Source of the DNA: Zygnema cylindricum
Lineage: Eukaryota; Streptophyta; Zygnematophyceae; Zygnematales; Zygnemataceae
Length of the DNA stretch: 64,000 bases
NCBI GenBank assembly: GCA_037447655.1
Contig: JBBHKE010000244.1
Span: 213,896-277,895 of the forward strand
Reading direction: 5' to 3'
Numbering within the stretch: position 1 is the stretch's first letter; the number at the start of each line of letters is the position of its first letter. The position numbers and the translations under genes are program-made. Under the pieces are notes generated by a model. The model had not been told where the DNA came from. It made no database searches and saw only the letters and a list, made by a program, of their open reading frames with translations. This document shows positions 1-9,853 of this stretch, in pieces.

Positions 1-357
1 AATTAAAAGAAAAAAAAAAAAAAAAAAACAGACAACCAAAAATAATAACACAAACTAAACACACAAAACAAAAAAAAAAGCTGAAAACAATAAAAAAAAA
101 CGCGTCCAAGTCCTAAAACTTATTGCTCCCTCCTCTCTCACAAAGACTATCCCTCCACCCCCAATTCCTCACCAAAAAAAACCAAAACCAAAAAAAAAAA
201 AAAAAAAAAAAAAAACAAAACATACCAAACCACAAACCAAACCAGAACCAAACGAAAATACACAAAACCAAAACCAAAACCAAAACCAAAACCAAGGAAA
301 CAAAAAAAAAAAAAAAAAAACTCCTCTTGTCACGTCACGTCAAGTCACGTCACTTAC
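1..357. other. A-rich non-coding edge of the CW-MBD gene intron
   Basis: This stretch is dominated by poly-A and CAAAA-type runs on the plus strand, which is poly-T on the coding strand of the neighbouring minus-strand exon. The minus-strand donor GTAAGTG at 357-351 places it inside the intron that follows the CW-MBD exon. Apart from the exon remnant at 103-172, I see no coding signal. Confidence 0.6.
103..172 (-). pseudogene. degenerate duplicate of the 3' end of the MBD exon
   Basis: The minus-strand reading contains a GGSNKF segment preceded by an NW..R pattern, closely matching the last part of the neighbouring MBD exon (NWRRR...GGGSNKFSDV). In this copy an in-frame stop directly follows NKF and the donor GTAAGT is lost. 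It lies about 250 bp beyond the real exon end, separated by A-rich sequence. The simplest reading is a partial tandem duplication of the exon end that has since decayed. Confidence 0.6.
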
Positions 358-1064
358 ACGTCCGAAAACTTGTTGCTCCCTCCTCCCCTCACCACGATCC
401 TCCTCCTCCAATTCCTCGGCGGCTGCGGTATATCCCCCCGGTCCATCGCCCATAGCAGCGACCCGTCCTGCACCAAATCCGGAGGCGTGACACATGTCAC
501 AGGCTCCCCCCCTCCCCCTCCCCCCCCTCCCCCCTCCCCCCCCCCCCCCCCTCCCTCTCCTCCCTGTCCGTACGGAGGATCTTTATTCTGCCAATCCTGG
601 GCCTGCTCGCACGTGAAAGGATGTTTTCCGATTCGCGCGCGAATGGCTTCGTACGTTTCGAGGGAGGGAACTTTCCTCCACTTGAGACACGTGGCACACT
701 GGACAGTGAAGGCGGTGAGAGTGGCAGCAGGGCGGCGAGAGGGAGGGAGAGAGTCGGGGGGGGGGGGAGGGAGAGGGGAGAGGGGAGGGGAGAGGGGAGG
801 GGAGAGGGGTGGAGAGAGGGGTGGAGAGAGGGGTGGAGGGAGGGGGAGTGGTGAGGGGAGTGGTGAGGGGAATGGTGAGGGGAGAGGTGAGGGGAGAGGT
901 GAGGGTAGGGGTGAGGGGAGTGGTGAGGGTAGGGGTGGAGGGAGAGGGGTGAGAGGGAGAGGGAGAGGGATGAGATTTAGGGGGTTTGCGTTTGGAGGAG
1001 GAGGGTTTGGGAGGGAGGGAAGAGGGAGTGGGGGAGGGAGAAGGGAAGGAGAGGGTAAGGTCAC
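358..1064 (-). CDS. CW-type zinc finger and methyl-CpG-binding domain protein (partial, one exon)
   Basis: The minus-strand frame codes a long Pro/Leu/Ser-rich run (about residues 1-115 of the open frame), then a CW zinc finger and the start of an MBD. CW landmarks are VQCATCLKWRKVP (Cys 123 and 126), PFTC (Cys 152) and VTC (Cys 191). The MBD side reads LVQDGSLLWAMD, PPRNWRRR and GGGSNKFSDV. The order CW, then QDG..LWA.D, then PP..W, then the RG.GG..F.DV pattern is that of plant MBD proteins of the Arabidopsis MBD1/2/4/12 type: chromatin proteins whose CW module reads histone H3 methyl marks and whose MBD binds DNA. The exon ends at a GTAAGTG donor (357-351). The next exon lies off the window. 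The 5' limit is unclear because upstream sequence is pure pyrimidine tract on this strand, with many possible acceptors; 1064 is a non-ATG (GTG) codon, not a defended start. A Gly/Glu-rich stretch of about 20 residues sits between the third and fourth zinc ligands. Confidence 0.8.
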
Positions 1065-1795
1065 TGGAAGGAGGTTTGGGAGGGAGAGGGGAGGGAGGGA
1101 GAGGGGAGGGAGGGAGAGAGGAGGGAGGGAGAGGGGAGGGAGGGGGAGGGGGAGGCGCGACGGAGGGAGGGGCGGGGAGATCGGAGAGAGAGGGGGAGGG
1201 GGAAGGGGGAGAGGAAGGTAGGGTTGAGGAAGGAGGAGTGGAAGGAGAGGGGGATGGTTGTACGGAGGGTACAGAGGGAGGGGCAGGGAAGGTGGGAGGA
1301 GGTGTTTCAGAGACGGACTGACTGGCTTCGGGGGGGAGGGGAGGGAGAGGGAGAGGGAGAGGGAGCAGGTGGAGTGGGAGTTGGGGAGGAGAGGGAGGAG
1401 AGAGAGGGAGGCTCCTCCCCCTGGTTATCCATAGAGGGGGACAATGGTATAGCGACAGGGGAGGAGAGAAGAATGGGAGTGCAGAAAAGAGTGGAAAGGA
1501 GAAGAGAGAGAGAGGGGGAGAGAGAGGGAGAGAGGGAGGGAGGGAGAGAGAGGGAGAGAGAGGGAGTGAGAGGGAATCAGAGGAAGGAGAGAGAGGAGAG
1601 GGAGGGAATGAGAGAGAAAGGAGAGAGAGGAGAGAGAGAGGAGAGTGAGAAGGAGAGAGAGAAGGAGAGAGAGAAGGAGAGAGAGAAGGAGAGAGAGAAG
1701 GAGAGAGAGAAGGACAGAGAGAAGGAGAGAGAGAAGGAGAGAGAGAAGGAGAGGGAGAGGGAGAGGGAAAGAAGGAGAGAGAGAAAAGTGTGGAA
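700..1795. repeat. G/A-rich microsatellite block
   Basis: Nearly uninterrupted GGGAGA, GGTGAGGGGA and GAGAGAGAAGGA motifs run across this block. The last part (about 1645-1770) is a regular AGAAGGAGAG array of about 10 bp. It creates long spurious reading frames in every direction (Glu-Arg-Lys on plus; Leu-Ser or Ser-Phe on minus). The lower part (700-1064) is also translated on the minus strand as the Pro-Leu-Ser-rich N-terminal part of the CW-MBD exon. Confidence 0.9.
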
Positions 1796-1940
1796 ATTTA
1801 GAAACGACAAAGGGAGAGGACGAATTGTACAGAAAGGAGAGAACAAATCCAGTCAAAAATTTTAAATTGAAGCTTTTTGTTCCTAAGTACACTACACCGT
1901 GTATCGCTATTAGGGTTAAGATGTTTTTTGCCACATAAAA

Positions 1941-2065
1941 CATCTTTTCTCCGTACACACCTGTCCGATTTTCAATTTGAGACCGCCAATCGGAAGCTGA
2001 GAATCTTACCTTTCAATCGCAACCGTTAGATCTAAGAACCGACACTCGTGTACGGAGAAAAGATG
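1941..2065. mobile_element. 125-bp inverted-repeat element (MITE-like)
   Basis: The ends are a perfect 18-bp inverted repeat: CATCTTTTCTCCGTACAC at 1941-1958 and its complement at 2048-2065. A related sequence (TTCTCCGTGGCACAGGTGTC ... TGCACGGAGA) lies inside the duplicated blocks near 2829-2942 and 7045-7158, so this is a small family. There is no coding capacity. Confidence 0.65.
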
Positions 2066-2070
2066 TATAA

Positions 2071-2350
2071 ACCATAGTTCAAAAGTAGGTGAAAGTAGGC
2101 CCATACAATATGCCTTTGTATGAAAAACATACAATATGACCTTAAGACCCATATTGTATTCGGACCTATTCGGACCAATTAAAACATTTCGGACCAAAAA
2201 CTTTTATTTACACCGTCAGATTCGGACGATCGGACGGTCGCTGATAAAAGCAGCGATCTAAGAAGATCACATGAAAAGACCATAACACAACTTACGACAA
2301 AGGCGCCGACCAAAGGCCTACCATAAAAACGCCTACTTTTGAACTATGGT
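2071..2350. mobile_element. 280-bp inverted-repeat element (MITE-like)
   Basis: A perfect 19-bp terminal inverted repeat, ACCATAGTTCAAAAGTAGG, lies at 2071-2089 with its complement at 2332-2350. The left 90 bp or so (the run with CATACAATATGCC and ACCCATATTGTATT) recurs at about 6448-6540, where the right end is missing. It is non-coding. Confidence 0.65.
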
Positions 2351-2370
2351 TCAAAGAGACGAAAAAAAAC

Positions 2371-2693
2371 CATAGTTGTTCACGGCGTTTAGTGCGAACG
2401 ATTTAGTCGCGACGAATTATACGTAACAAACGCATTGAACCTTTTGAAAAAATCGTAAAAATCGTTAATGAATTTTCGTCCGTACTATTCCGTACATGTA
2501 AACAAAAATAAATTTCACATATACTGCAGTTTGTACCATTTTCGTACATTTTCCGTATCTTTTCGTAATAGCTCGTACATTTTTGGTACAATTTCGTACA
2601 TTTCCGTAAAATTTCTTCCGATTTATTCAAAAGTCACGAATTATACGTTTTAATCGGAACAAAGGAAAAAATCGCGCGATTTGAACAACTATG
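2371..2693. mobile_element. CATAGTTGTTCA element, copy 1
   Basis: Ends are CATAGTTGTTCA and its complement TGAACAACTATG. The inverted similarity continues inward imperfectly through two AATTATACGT motifs. The interior is a series of short CGTACATTT and TTTTCGTA motifs. Copies lie at 6549-6909 and 16189-16667; the later two carry additional TTTACCGGACAGAAAGTAC segments. No coding capacity is seen. Confidence 0.6.
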
Positions 2694-3105
2694 AAAAAAC
2701 ATTAACACTAATAAGTAATAACGATTCACGGCGCAGCGAAAAGAAACATTATTGACGCTAATAGCGATCACGGTGTACCGTACACCGCGTTTTAGCTATT
2801 ATTCTTCAGAATTTATCACCAATCAAATTTCTCCGTGGCACAGGTGTCAAATTTTCGTTTGGAGACCGCTGATCAAAGGATACGAATCTCATTTTTCCAT
2901 CGCAACCGTCGGATCAGTAATGTAGCAGATGTGCACGGAGATAATCTAGTTTTCGGGCCAGAAACGAAACTTCACAGATCCAATAATCCTTTCCTCCTTT
3001 CTAAACAGTCCTCCTACACAAAATTTTTTTTTATATACTTACGTCTTCTCCCTCTCCTTCCACTTCCTCTTCCTCCTCCTCACTATCCTCCTCCTCCTCC
3101 GGATC

Positions 3106-4675
3106 CTACAAACAAAAACATTCGTAAAAAAAAAATGTAATAAATAAATAACTGGATAAATCATACTTCCAAATTAGAAATTATTTTCTTTGTTTTATTT
3201 TATATTTACTTTCATTTTCGATTTAAAATAAAATGCATTTTTTGTGATATATTAAGATTGTTTGGAAAGCATAAACTTGTAAAGAAATAGAAAAATAGTT
3301 GCCATAAAAATGATGAAAGGGAGAGAGGAGGGAGAGGGGGGGAGAGGGAGAGAGAGAGGGGAGAGGGAGGAAGAGGGAGAGGATGAGATGAGGTTTTCAA
3401 TGAATCCCTAGATTAAGTGCGGATACACCGAAAACCGAAAATTGAAAGTTGAAAAAACAAATATAAATGTAACATTAGAGTTTATAGTACTTATTTATAG
3501 AAGGAATTATTAATATGTGGCGGATTGTAGTCCACTCCCTTCAATAATGTTGTTAACATAATATTGGACCCGAAAAAAAGTCCAGATAGAATTAGTGGTA
3601 TTAAGACTAATAAAAGCGATGGTCGTAGATCCAAGTTCTGTATATAAGTTTTGTATATAATTTTTGTACATAAATTTTTGAATATTATTTTACACATAAA
3701 TTTTTGTACATACTTTTGCCTTCTTACGTTAACAAATGAATCAAACAACATTCATTTTTTGCTTTTAGGGTTTTTTGTTTGTTGTTTTTTGCTTTTTGTT
3801 TTTTGTTTTTTGCTTTTTAGTGTGAAACCGTCTCGATCGGATGTCAAAAAACCTGAAAGGGTTGGGATGGTTCAATAAAAGTGTTTATAACAACATTTAT
3901 TGTTCTAGAATGTGATTTAGTGTTTTAAAATGATTTAAGGTTATAACATGATTTGATGAACATGATTAATATTTTAGAACGATTTTAGGTTTTAAAACGA
4001 TTTAAGGTTTTAAAATGATTTGATGTTTTAAAATGATTTGATGTTTTAAAACGATTTAAGGTTTTAAAACGATTTGATGTTTTAAAATTATTTGATGTTT
4101 TAAAAACGCATTAATGTTTGATATGGTTCCATGTTTACTGAAACTCTCTCAATGGTCAAAATATATTCCATATATGGTTTAGTTTTAGATATAGGTTTAG
4201 GATTCATTCGAAACGTAAGATGAGTCTACATCTAAGAAATGGAGATTTGTACACAACAATTTTCTGTGCAAAATGATATTTTTATTTTATAAAAAATTGA
4301 CATATAAGATGATAAAAATGATAATACTATGTTTAAAATAACAAGTCCATGCCTAAAATGATTTTTCTATGATAAAAATGATAACTCTTATGTTTAAATT
4401 TTCAATGCTATGTTTAAAAAAATAATATATTATTGGAAACATTGCCATTTCAGAATGATAAAAATGACAATACTATATTTAAAACAATAATGTTATACTT
4501 TATTTAACAATTATATATTATGAATTATATTTTTTACAGAAGATTGGCATTTAGGACAAAATAATAATTGCTTTCAATTAAAAAATTGAAAATTAGGACG
4601 ATGAAAATGAGAATTTTATGTTAGAAATAATAGTTTTCAAAAAATAAAAATAAAGGACAACAGAAAACCACTTAC
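3106..4675. other. intron 2 of the PDAP1-like fragment
   Basis: AT-rich non-coding sequence. It holds a GA-rich microsatellite (about 3315-3385), T-rich runs near 3770-3820 and the 18-bp tandem repeat described separately. No other coding signal was found. Confidence 0.6.
3905..4110. repeat. 18-bp AT-rich tandem repeat
   Basis: Units of the form GTTTTAAAAYGATTTGAT or GTTTTAAAACGATTTAAG repeat about ten times with drift. Confidence 0.75.
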
Positions 4676-4713
4676 CCTTCTCTTCCATTTTGGGTCAGAG
4701 GTGGTACCGGCCT

Positions 4714-6102
4714 CTGCAATAAAAAACACACACAAAAAAAAGGAGTTTAATACGTGATATAAAAATAATGCAGATTACCACTTATAGAGTTTCCAACATT
4801 TTCGCACATCAAAAACTCACTATTAAATACGGAACTTATTTCAGGATTAAATACGGATTACATACAAAATTAGATACACGGAACTCAAAACAGAACTAAA
4901 TACGGAGTTAATACATAATTAAAAAAAATACATGTTTTAATACTGAATTTAATTCAGAGTTTTCTACAAAAATACCGCATAGTGTTTACATACATATTTT
5001 ACTCATAAAAACTTGGGTGAAATTGATAAGTATTTCGAACATTTTGGATCAGGCAATTGAAAAATGGGCACAAAGGAGAGAGAAAGAGAAAAGAGGAGAT
5101 TAATTCATCCTAATTAGGGGGAAACAGAAGGAGGAATATTAATTAGTTACTTCTAAGTAGGGCAAATAGGGTTAAAAGATGTACAATTTGGCGATGGGAT
5201 AACCACAAAATAAAAAAACCCTGAAAAAATGCTTAAAAAAAAAAAATCTCAAAAAAAGAAAACGAAAACTGGAAACAAATCTCAAATATTCATAAACTGA
5301 GTGCGGCAAAAATGGATTAACCCCTACCAAACCACCCATTAAAACCTCAAAATCTCGGAAAAGACTCCAAATAGCCCTGAAAAAACAAAAAAAATCCCTG
5401 AAAACCAAAAAAGCCCTAAAAAAACAAAAAAAAACCTAAAAAAACAAAAAAAAAACTCTAGGGCATCCTATCAGAAACCACTAAAAGACACTTCCAAAAC
5501 CTTCAGAAGAAACTCTTAAAACCCTGAATTCCTAGAAACTCCTAAACCCTAAAACCCTAAAAACCTGCTCCAAAATTCTAAGAAAGCATACACGCCAAAA
5601 ATCTAAAATCAGACCCTATACAATAAAACCCTGATTCTTAAAATTCTGAAACCCTAGACCGTACAAATAATGCCCTGGAAACGCTTCAAAAATCCGAAAA
5701 AAAAAAAAAAAAAAAACCGAAAAATCCGAAAAAACCTTAGATAACCTTAAAAAAAACCTAAAAACCTCAGAGATCACAACCGTGACCCTGGGTCAGAGTT
5801 TTGGAGGAAGAAAAGGTACGGAAATAACTGTAAATATAGTAATTTCCGTACGTTTTTGCAATTAAAAAACCTAAAACTTAGACACACAAAAAAATCGTAC
5901 GAAAAAAATCTTAAAAAAACCCTAAAAAGTTCTAGAAAGTCCTGAAAAGCAAAACCCTAGCTACTATCTCAAAAAACTTATGAAGGGCAAAAAAAAAAAA
6001 TGTAGTTACAAAATATATTGAAACATAAAACATATGAAAGGTGAATAAATATAAAAATAAACACAGAAAAATCAAAAATAAAAAATAAAAAAGAAAAAAT
6101 AC
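4714..6102. other. intron 1 of the PDAP1-like fragment
   Basis: A-rich non-coding sequence with many scattered CCCTAAA-like words (5400-5960) and homopolymer runs. No independent gene is supported. Confidence 0.55.
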
Positions 6103-6447
6103 CTATTTCATCAGGACGAGAAAAAGTCCTTCTTCCTGTCGGTCCCCCCTTGAACTTTCCTCTTCCCGCTCCTCCTCCCATACCTCAAATACGACAAAAA
6201 AACTCGAATATGATTTACTTGCAATCCGAATAGAAGAAAATATCTCTCCGAAGGAAACAAAAGTATTAAAAGTATTAATAAACGAAGAAGTAGAGGAAGA
6301 AAGCAAAAGAAAAAGGATAAGATAGCGAGGATTTTGAGAAAGAGTAAGCAAACACTAAAAAAAACGTACGGAATACAGTAATACCGTATGCGTATGTTTT
6401 GGTTTTCTTTTTTTAAGTCAAAGTGCTGTGAAGTGTGAACCATACGA

Positions 6448-7241
6448 ATCATAGTTCAAAAGTAGGTGACCGTACGCCCATACAATATGCCTATTGTATG
6501 CAAAACATACAATATGACCTTAAGACCCATATTGTATTGGCCGCAAAACATAGTTTGTTCACGGCGTTTAGTGCGAACGATTTAATCGCGACGAATTATA
6601 CGTAACAAACGCCTTGAACCTTTTGAAAAAATCGTAAAAATCGTTAATGAATTTTCGTCCGTACTATTCCGTACATGTAAACAAAAATAAATTTCACATA
6701 TACTGCAGTTTGTACCATTTTCGTACATTTTCCGTATCTTTTCGTAATAGCTCGTACATTTTTGGTACAATTTCGTACATTTCCGTAAAATTTCTGTTCA
6801 GTTTACCGGACAGAAAGTACATCGCGTTTTTTTCCGATTTATTCAAAAGTCACGAATTATACGTTTTAATCGGAACAAAGGAAAAAATCGCGCGATTTGA
6901 ACAACTATGAAAAAACATTAACACTAATAAGTAATAACGATTCACGGCGCAGCGAAAAGAAACATTATTGACGCTAATAGCGATCACGGTGTACCGTACA
7001 CCGCGTTTTAGCTTTTATCCTTCATAGTTTATCACCAATCAAATTTCTCCGTGGCACAGGTGTCCAATTATCGTTTGGAGACCGCCGATCGAAGGATATG
7101 AATCTCATCTTTCCATCGCAACCGTCGGATCAGTAATGTGGCAGGTGTGCACGGAGAAAATATAGTTTTCGGGCCAGAAACGAAATCAGAAATCCAATAA
7201 TCCTTTCCTCCTTTCTAAACAGTCCTCCTACACAAAATTTG
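6448..7241. repeat. long direct repeat, copy B (upstream side of the PDAP1-like fragment)
   Basis: Second copy of the block at 2066-3027, in the same orientation, beginning about 270 bp upstream of the PDAP1-like start codon. It contains a CATAGTTGTTCA element (6549-6909) and the shared tail ending CCTACACAAAATTT. The flanking sequences of the two copies differ. Confidence 0.75.
6549..6909. mobile_element. CATAGTTGTTCA element, copy 2
   Basis: Nearly identical to 2371-2693 apart from an extra internal segment containing TTTACCGGACAGAAAGTAC. It lies inside direct-repeat copy B, so it probably moved as part of the larger duplication rather than by its own insertion. Confidence 0.6.
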
Positions 7242-9853
7242 GAGCTTCACAAACTTCACAAGCATCACAGATTTCCACTTCACACACTCTTCCACTTCCA
7301 CTGTCGTAAAAAAAAAAAATTACAACTACTTAGCGACGTTGTACATATACGAGTTGTAAGTTTTTCTAATCTTTTTTTGAAAATCTTTATCTAAATCCTC
7401 CAATCCACCCATACCGCCCAAAAACTATAGCGACACCACCAATATTGCCTATTCCAATATTGAACACAATCACCACATTATTTTTCTCGTTTAAAAATGC
7501 AACAAAATAAGGGAGAGAAAGGAACGTACTTAGAAAGCATCATCATGTAAGCGAGCTAACAAAATTGCTAATAAAGCTGGATTAAATTATAAAACTTTTT
7601 TAAAAAGTACGATGGAATTCATTCTCTTTAAGTGCATATTCATTCACATTGTGTGTGTGTGCGTGTTTGTTGGTCCATCACATTTCCATGTACTAAACTT
7701 TTGATGGGCTAGAGTAACAAGTAATGGGCACATTTTCATCTTGAGTGAATACCAAAACTAGGGTGGAATTTGCTAGAATATAAAAAACGCTAATTATTTG
7801 CTTTTGGAAGACGAAGAAAGTACACCAATGAATTGCTACAGCGTCGAGAGCACTTATTCGGCTCCCTGTTTTTTTGTTCCCTGGAAACAATAGCGATAAC
7901 GGTACTAATTGTCTTTTTTCTTAACAAAAATACTTTTTGTGGTCACAATCGTCTAAATCATCGATAACATAGTTATGATAGAAACACGCAAATACAGTTC
8001 TTGGGTTAATTATGTCTTTACTTAAAGTGAAGATTCACACTGTAATTGTTGTGCATTGTTAGAAATTCATTCAGGTTCAGGTGCTCCTCGGCGAAAAAAT
8101 AAGACGAAAGAACTTCCAGTTATCTTCTTTACTAAGAGTCTATCGACAAAAGATGGACCGTTTGCCTCTTTCTCAACTGCAAGGGGCACAACCATCATCA
8201 AAATTGGTATTATACTTTTTTCAGGAAGTTGAAAGTACTTTCATTGCACAATTTTTGACATTCTTAATCGTGAGACGTCACGTTTGCAAGGTGAGACCGT
8301 TGCCCTTCAATTGCTCACCTCAAAATAGGAATCCAACGGTTCAACATAAAGTTTTAACTCCTTCACCTGCCTTGAAAAAGTCTAACAGCAATAAAGATGG
8401 GAGCGTAGCACATCAACTCGTAGGTGACACAAATAACATGCAATATTTTCAAACTACATGCAATATTTTCAAACACTCAATATTTTGATGTTCACATGAT
8501 CATCCTGAGAGCCAAAACCGAAACATATCCATGGCAGTAAAGCTAGGAAGATAACAAAGGAAGGAGAGGCGTGCTTCAGCTCGGCCAAACACTGCCTGGC
8601 TCGATTTTTAGACCAACTTTCTGTTTTAGTGTCTATACGACTGACCATCATTTAGGGAATACTGCCTTTCGATGACCAAGACTATTGCATGCCTACCTAT
8701 TCCACTTACTGTTCTTACAAGAGGCATTTAACTTTTTTGGTAGTATGGTCATTTAAAAAGTGATAGAAATAAGAGGCCAAGCAGAGCAAGCTGAAATACA
8801 ATTCTTCAATAATTCTAGTCACAACCACAAACCGTCGGCATTTATTAAAAATGGGAAATTAATTAATAACAATAATTTTCAATATGAAGACACTTACTGA
8901 CAAGCCAATGCCAATTAACAAAGCTAAGCCCTCAAACACGAGTGGACGATGATATGCCTTTGCAATACAAGGAGAAGATTAGTCTAGTTTAGTTTTGTTA
9001 AGTCTTCATGACAAAAAAAAAAACCAACCAATAAAAAGCAATTCAAACAGACGGGAATCCACAGCAACTGATTTGCAATTACAAAGGGAAAAAAATGTAA
9101 TACAGATGAAATATCTGCTGAATAACTCTCTGGTAATTTGTAAAATTACAATACTTTCTTGAGCACCTAATATGGTGCAATTTTTTCTATCTTTAAGATC
9201 ACATTTAACGCATCTTAACCAGTAATTTTTGAAATTACATTATAACATATGGAAACAAAAACCTCCCCAAAAGACGCTTTGCTGGACTCTTCTTTTCCAA
9301 CAGCCGTCCCTAATACCAAATTGAGTGGAAAATCCCCAAAAGACTTCAATCGCCCTTTCACGCTGTGCTATGAGAGCAGACTCCAATAGGAATAGGAAGA
9401 GGGAGAGGGAGGGGGACGAGGGGGAAGGGGGAGAGGGAGAGGGGAGAGAGAAAAGAAGAGAAAGGGGGAGGAGGGGAGAGAGGAGAAGGAAAAGGAAGGG
9501 AAATTTTGTTGTTTCTTCCCTCATGTAGTTGTCTACACAGCTCGATATGTAACTTAATATTGTCAACTTCAGAACTTGAAAATATCTCCTTACCGCAAAA
9601 CTTCCCACAAACCATCATCCCATTGTTAGTCCCACAACCCATTTTTACAATTTCAACATCTAACCAAGCAGATACAACAGTTGACTAGGCTTCGCCCAGG
9701 CCAGCTGTACTAACACAACTTACTCCATCCTCCCTTCTGTCGTCCTCCCTCCATCACTCCATTCGAGCTGAGTCTTCCTCATGCAAACTCACATATTATC
9801 AACTCCATGTCACAAAACGGAACTGAGTTTTATACTGAATTTGAAACTGTCTG
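7242..9853. other. intergenic region, no gene recognised
   Basis: AT-rich sequence. At about 8074-8206 (plus) a stretch after an AG reads SGAPRRKNKTKELP and then DGPFASFSTARGTTIIKI before a GT, and 8230-8291 reads VESTFIAQFLTFLIV up to a GTGAGA. Each looks exon-like, but their frames cannot be joined cleanly and I do not recognise the product. A G/A-rich microsatellite lies at about 9390-9500. Confidence 0.35.

Larger units (their letters stand above)
2066..3027. repeat. long direct repeat, copy A (downstream side of the PDAP1-like fragment)
   Basis: From the AGTTCAAAAGTAGG motif to CCTACACAAAATTT this stretch is nearly co-linear with 6448-7241. Copy A carries about 200 bp more (the right part of the 280-bp inverted-repeat element), while copy B has an extra segment of about 40 bp. 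The block ends about 10 bp past the donor of the PDAP1-like third exon. It includes several nested inverted-repeat sequences. Confidence 0.75.
3043..6181 (-). pseudogene. PDAP1/HASPP28-like phosphoprotein gene, exons 1-3 only
   Basis: Three minus-strand exons join in phase: 6181-6103 (26 codons plus one base), 4713-4676 and 3105-3043, each followed by a consensus donor, with acceptors before exons 2 and 3. The product starts MGGGAGRGKFKGGPTGRR, then TFSRPDEI, AGTTSDPKWKRR and a Glu/Asp tract. The G-R-G-K-F-K-G-x-P-T-G-R-R start, the FS.P.EI.AGT segment and the acidic tract are hallmarks of the plant 28 kDa heat- and acid-stable phosphoprotein family (PDGFA-associated protein 1), small charged proteins of unclear function. 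The family's conserved second half (IIEIENPN and the SRREREE helix) is not seen in the 2.7 kb downstream before the CW-MBD exon. I therefore call it a 3'-truncated copy; a chimeric transcript with the downstream gene cannot be excluded. Confidence 0.65.

Noticed and set aside
370-1221. Plus-strand Gly/Arg-rich protein
   Set aside because: Shadow of the minus-strand CW-MBD exon and purine repeat; the CW and MBD motifs exist only on the minus strand.
1224-1865. Plus-strand Glu-Arg-Lys protein of about 213 codons
   Set aside because: Entirely the product of an AGAAGGAGAG microsatellite; all six frames are open for the same reason.
8081-8488. 135-codon plus-strand gene
   Set aside because: The frame mixes two exon-like stretches that read sensibly in different frames; no start context or family match, so it is only mentioned as unassigned.
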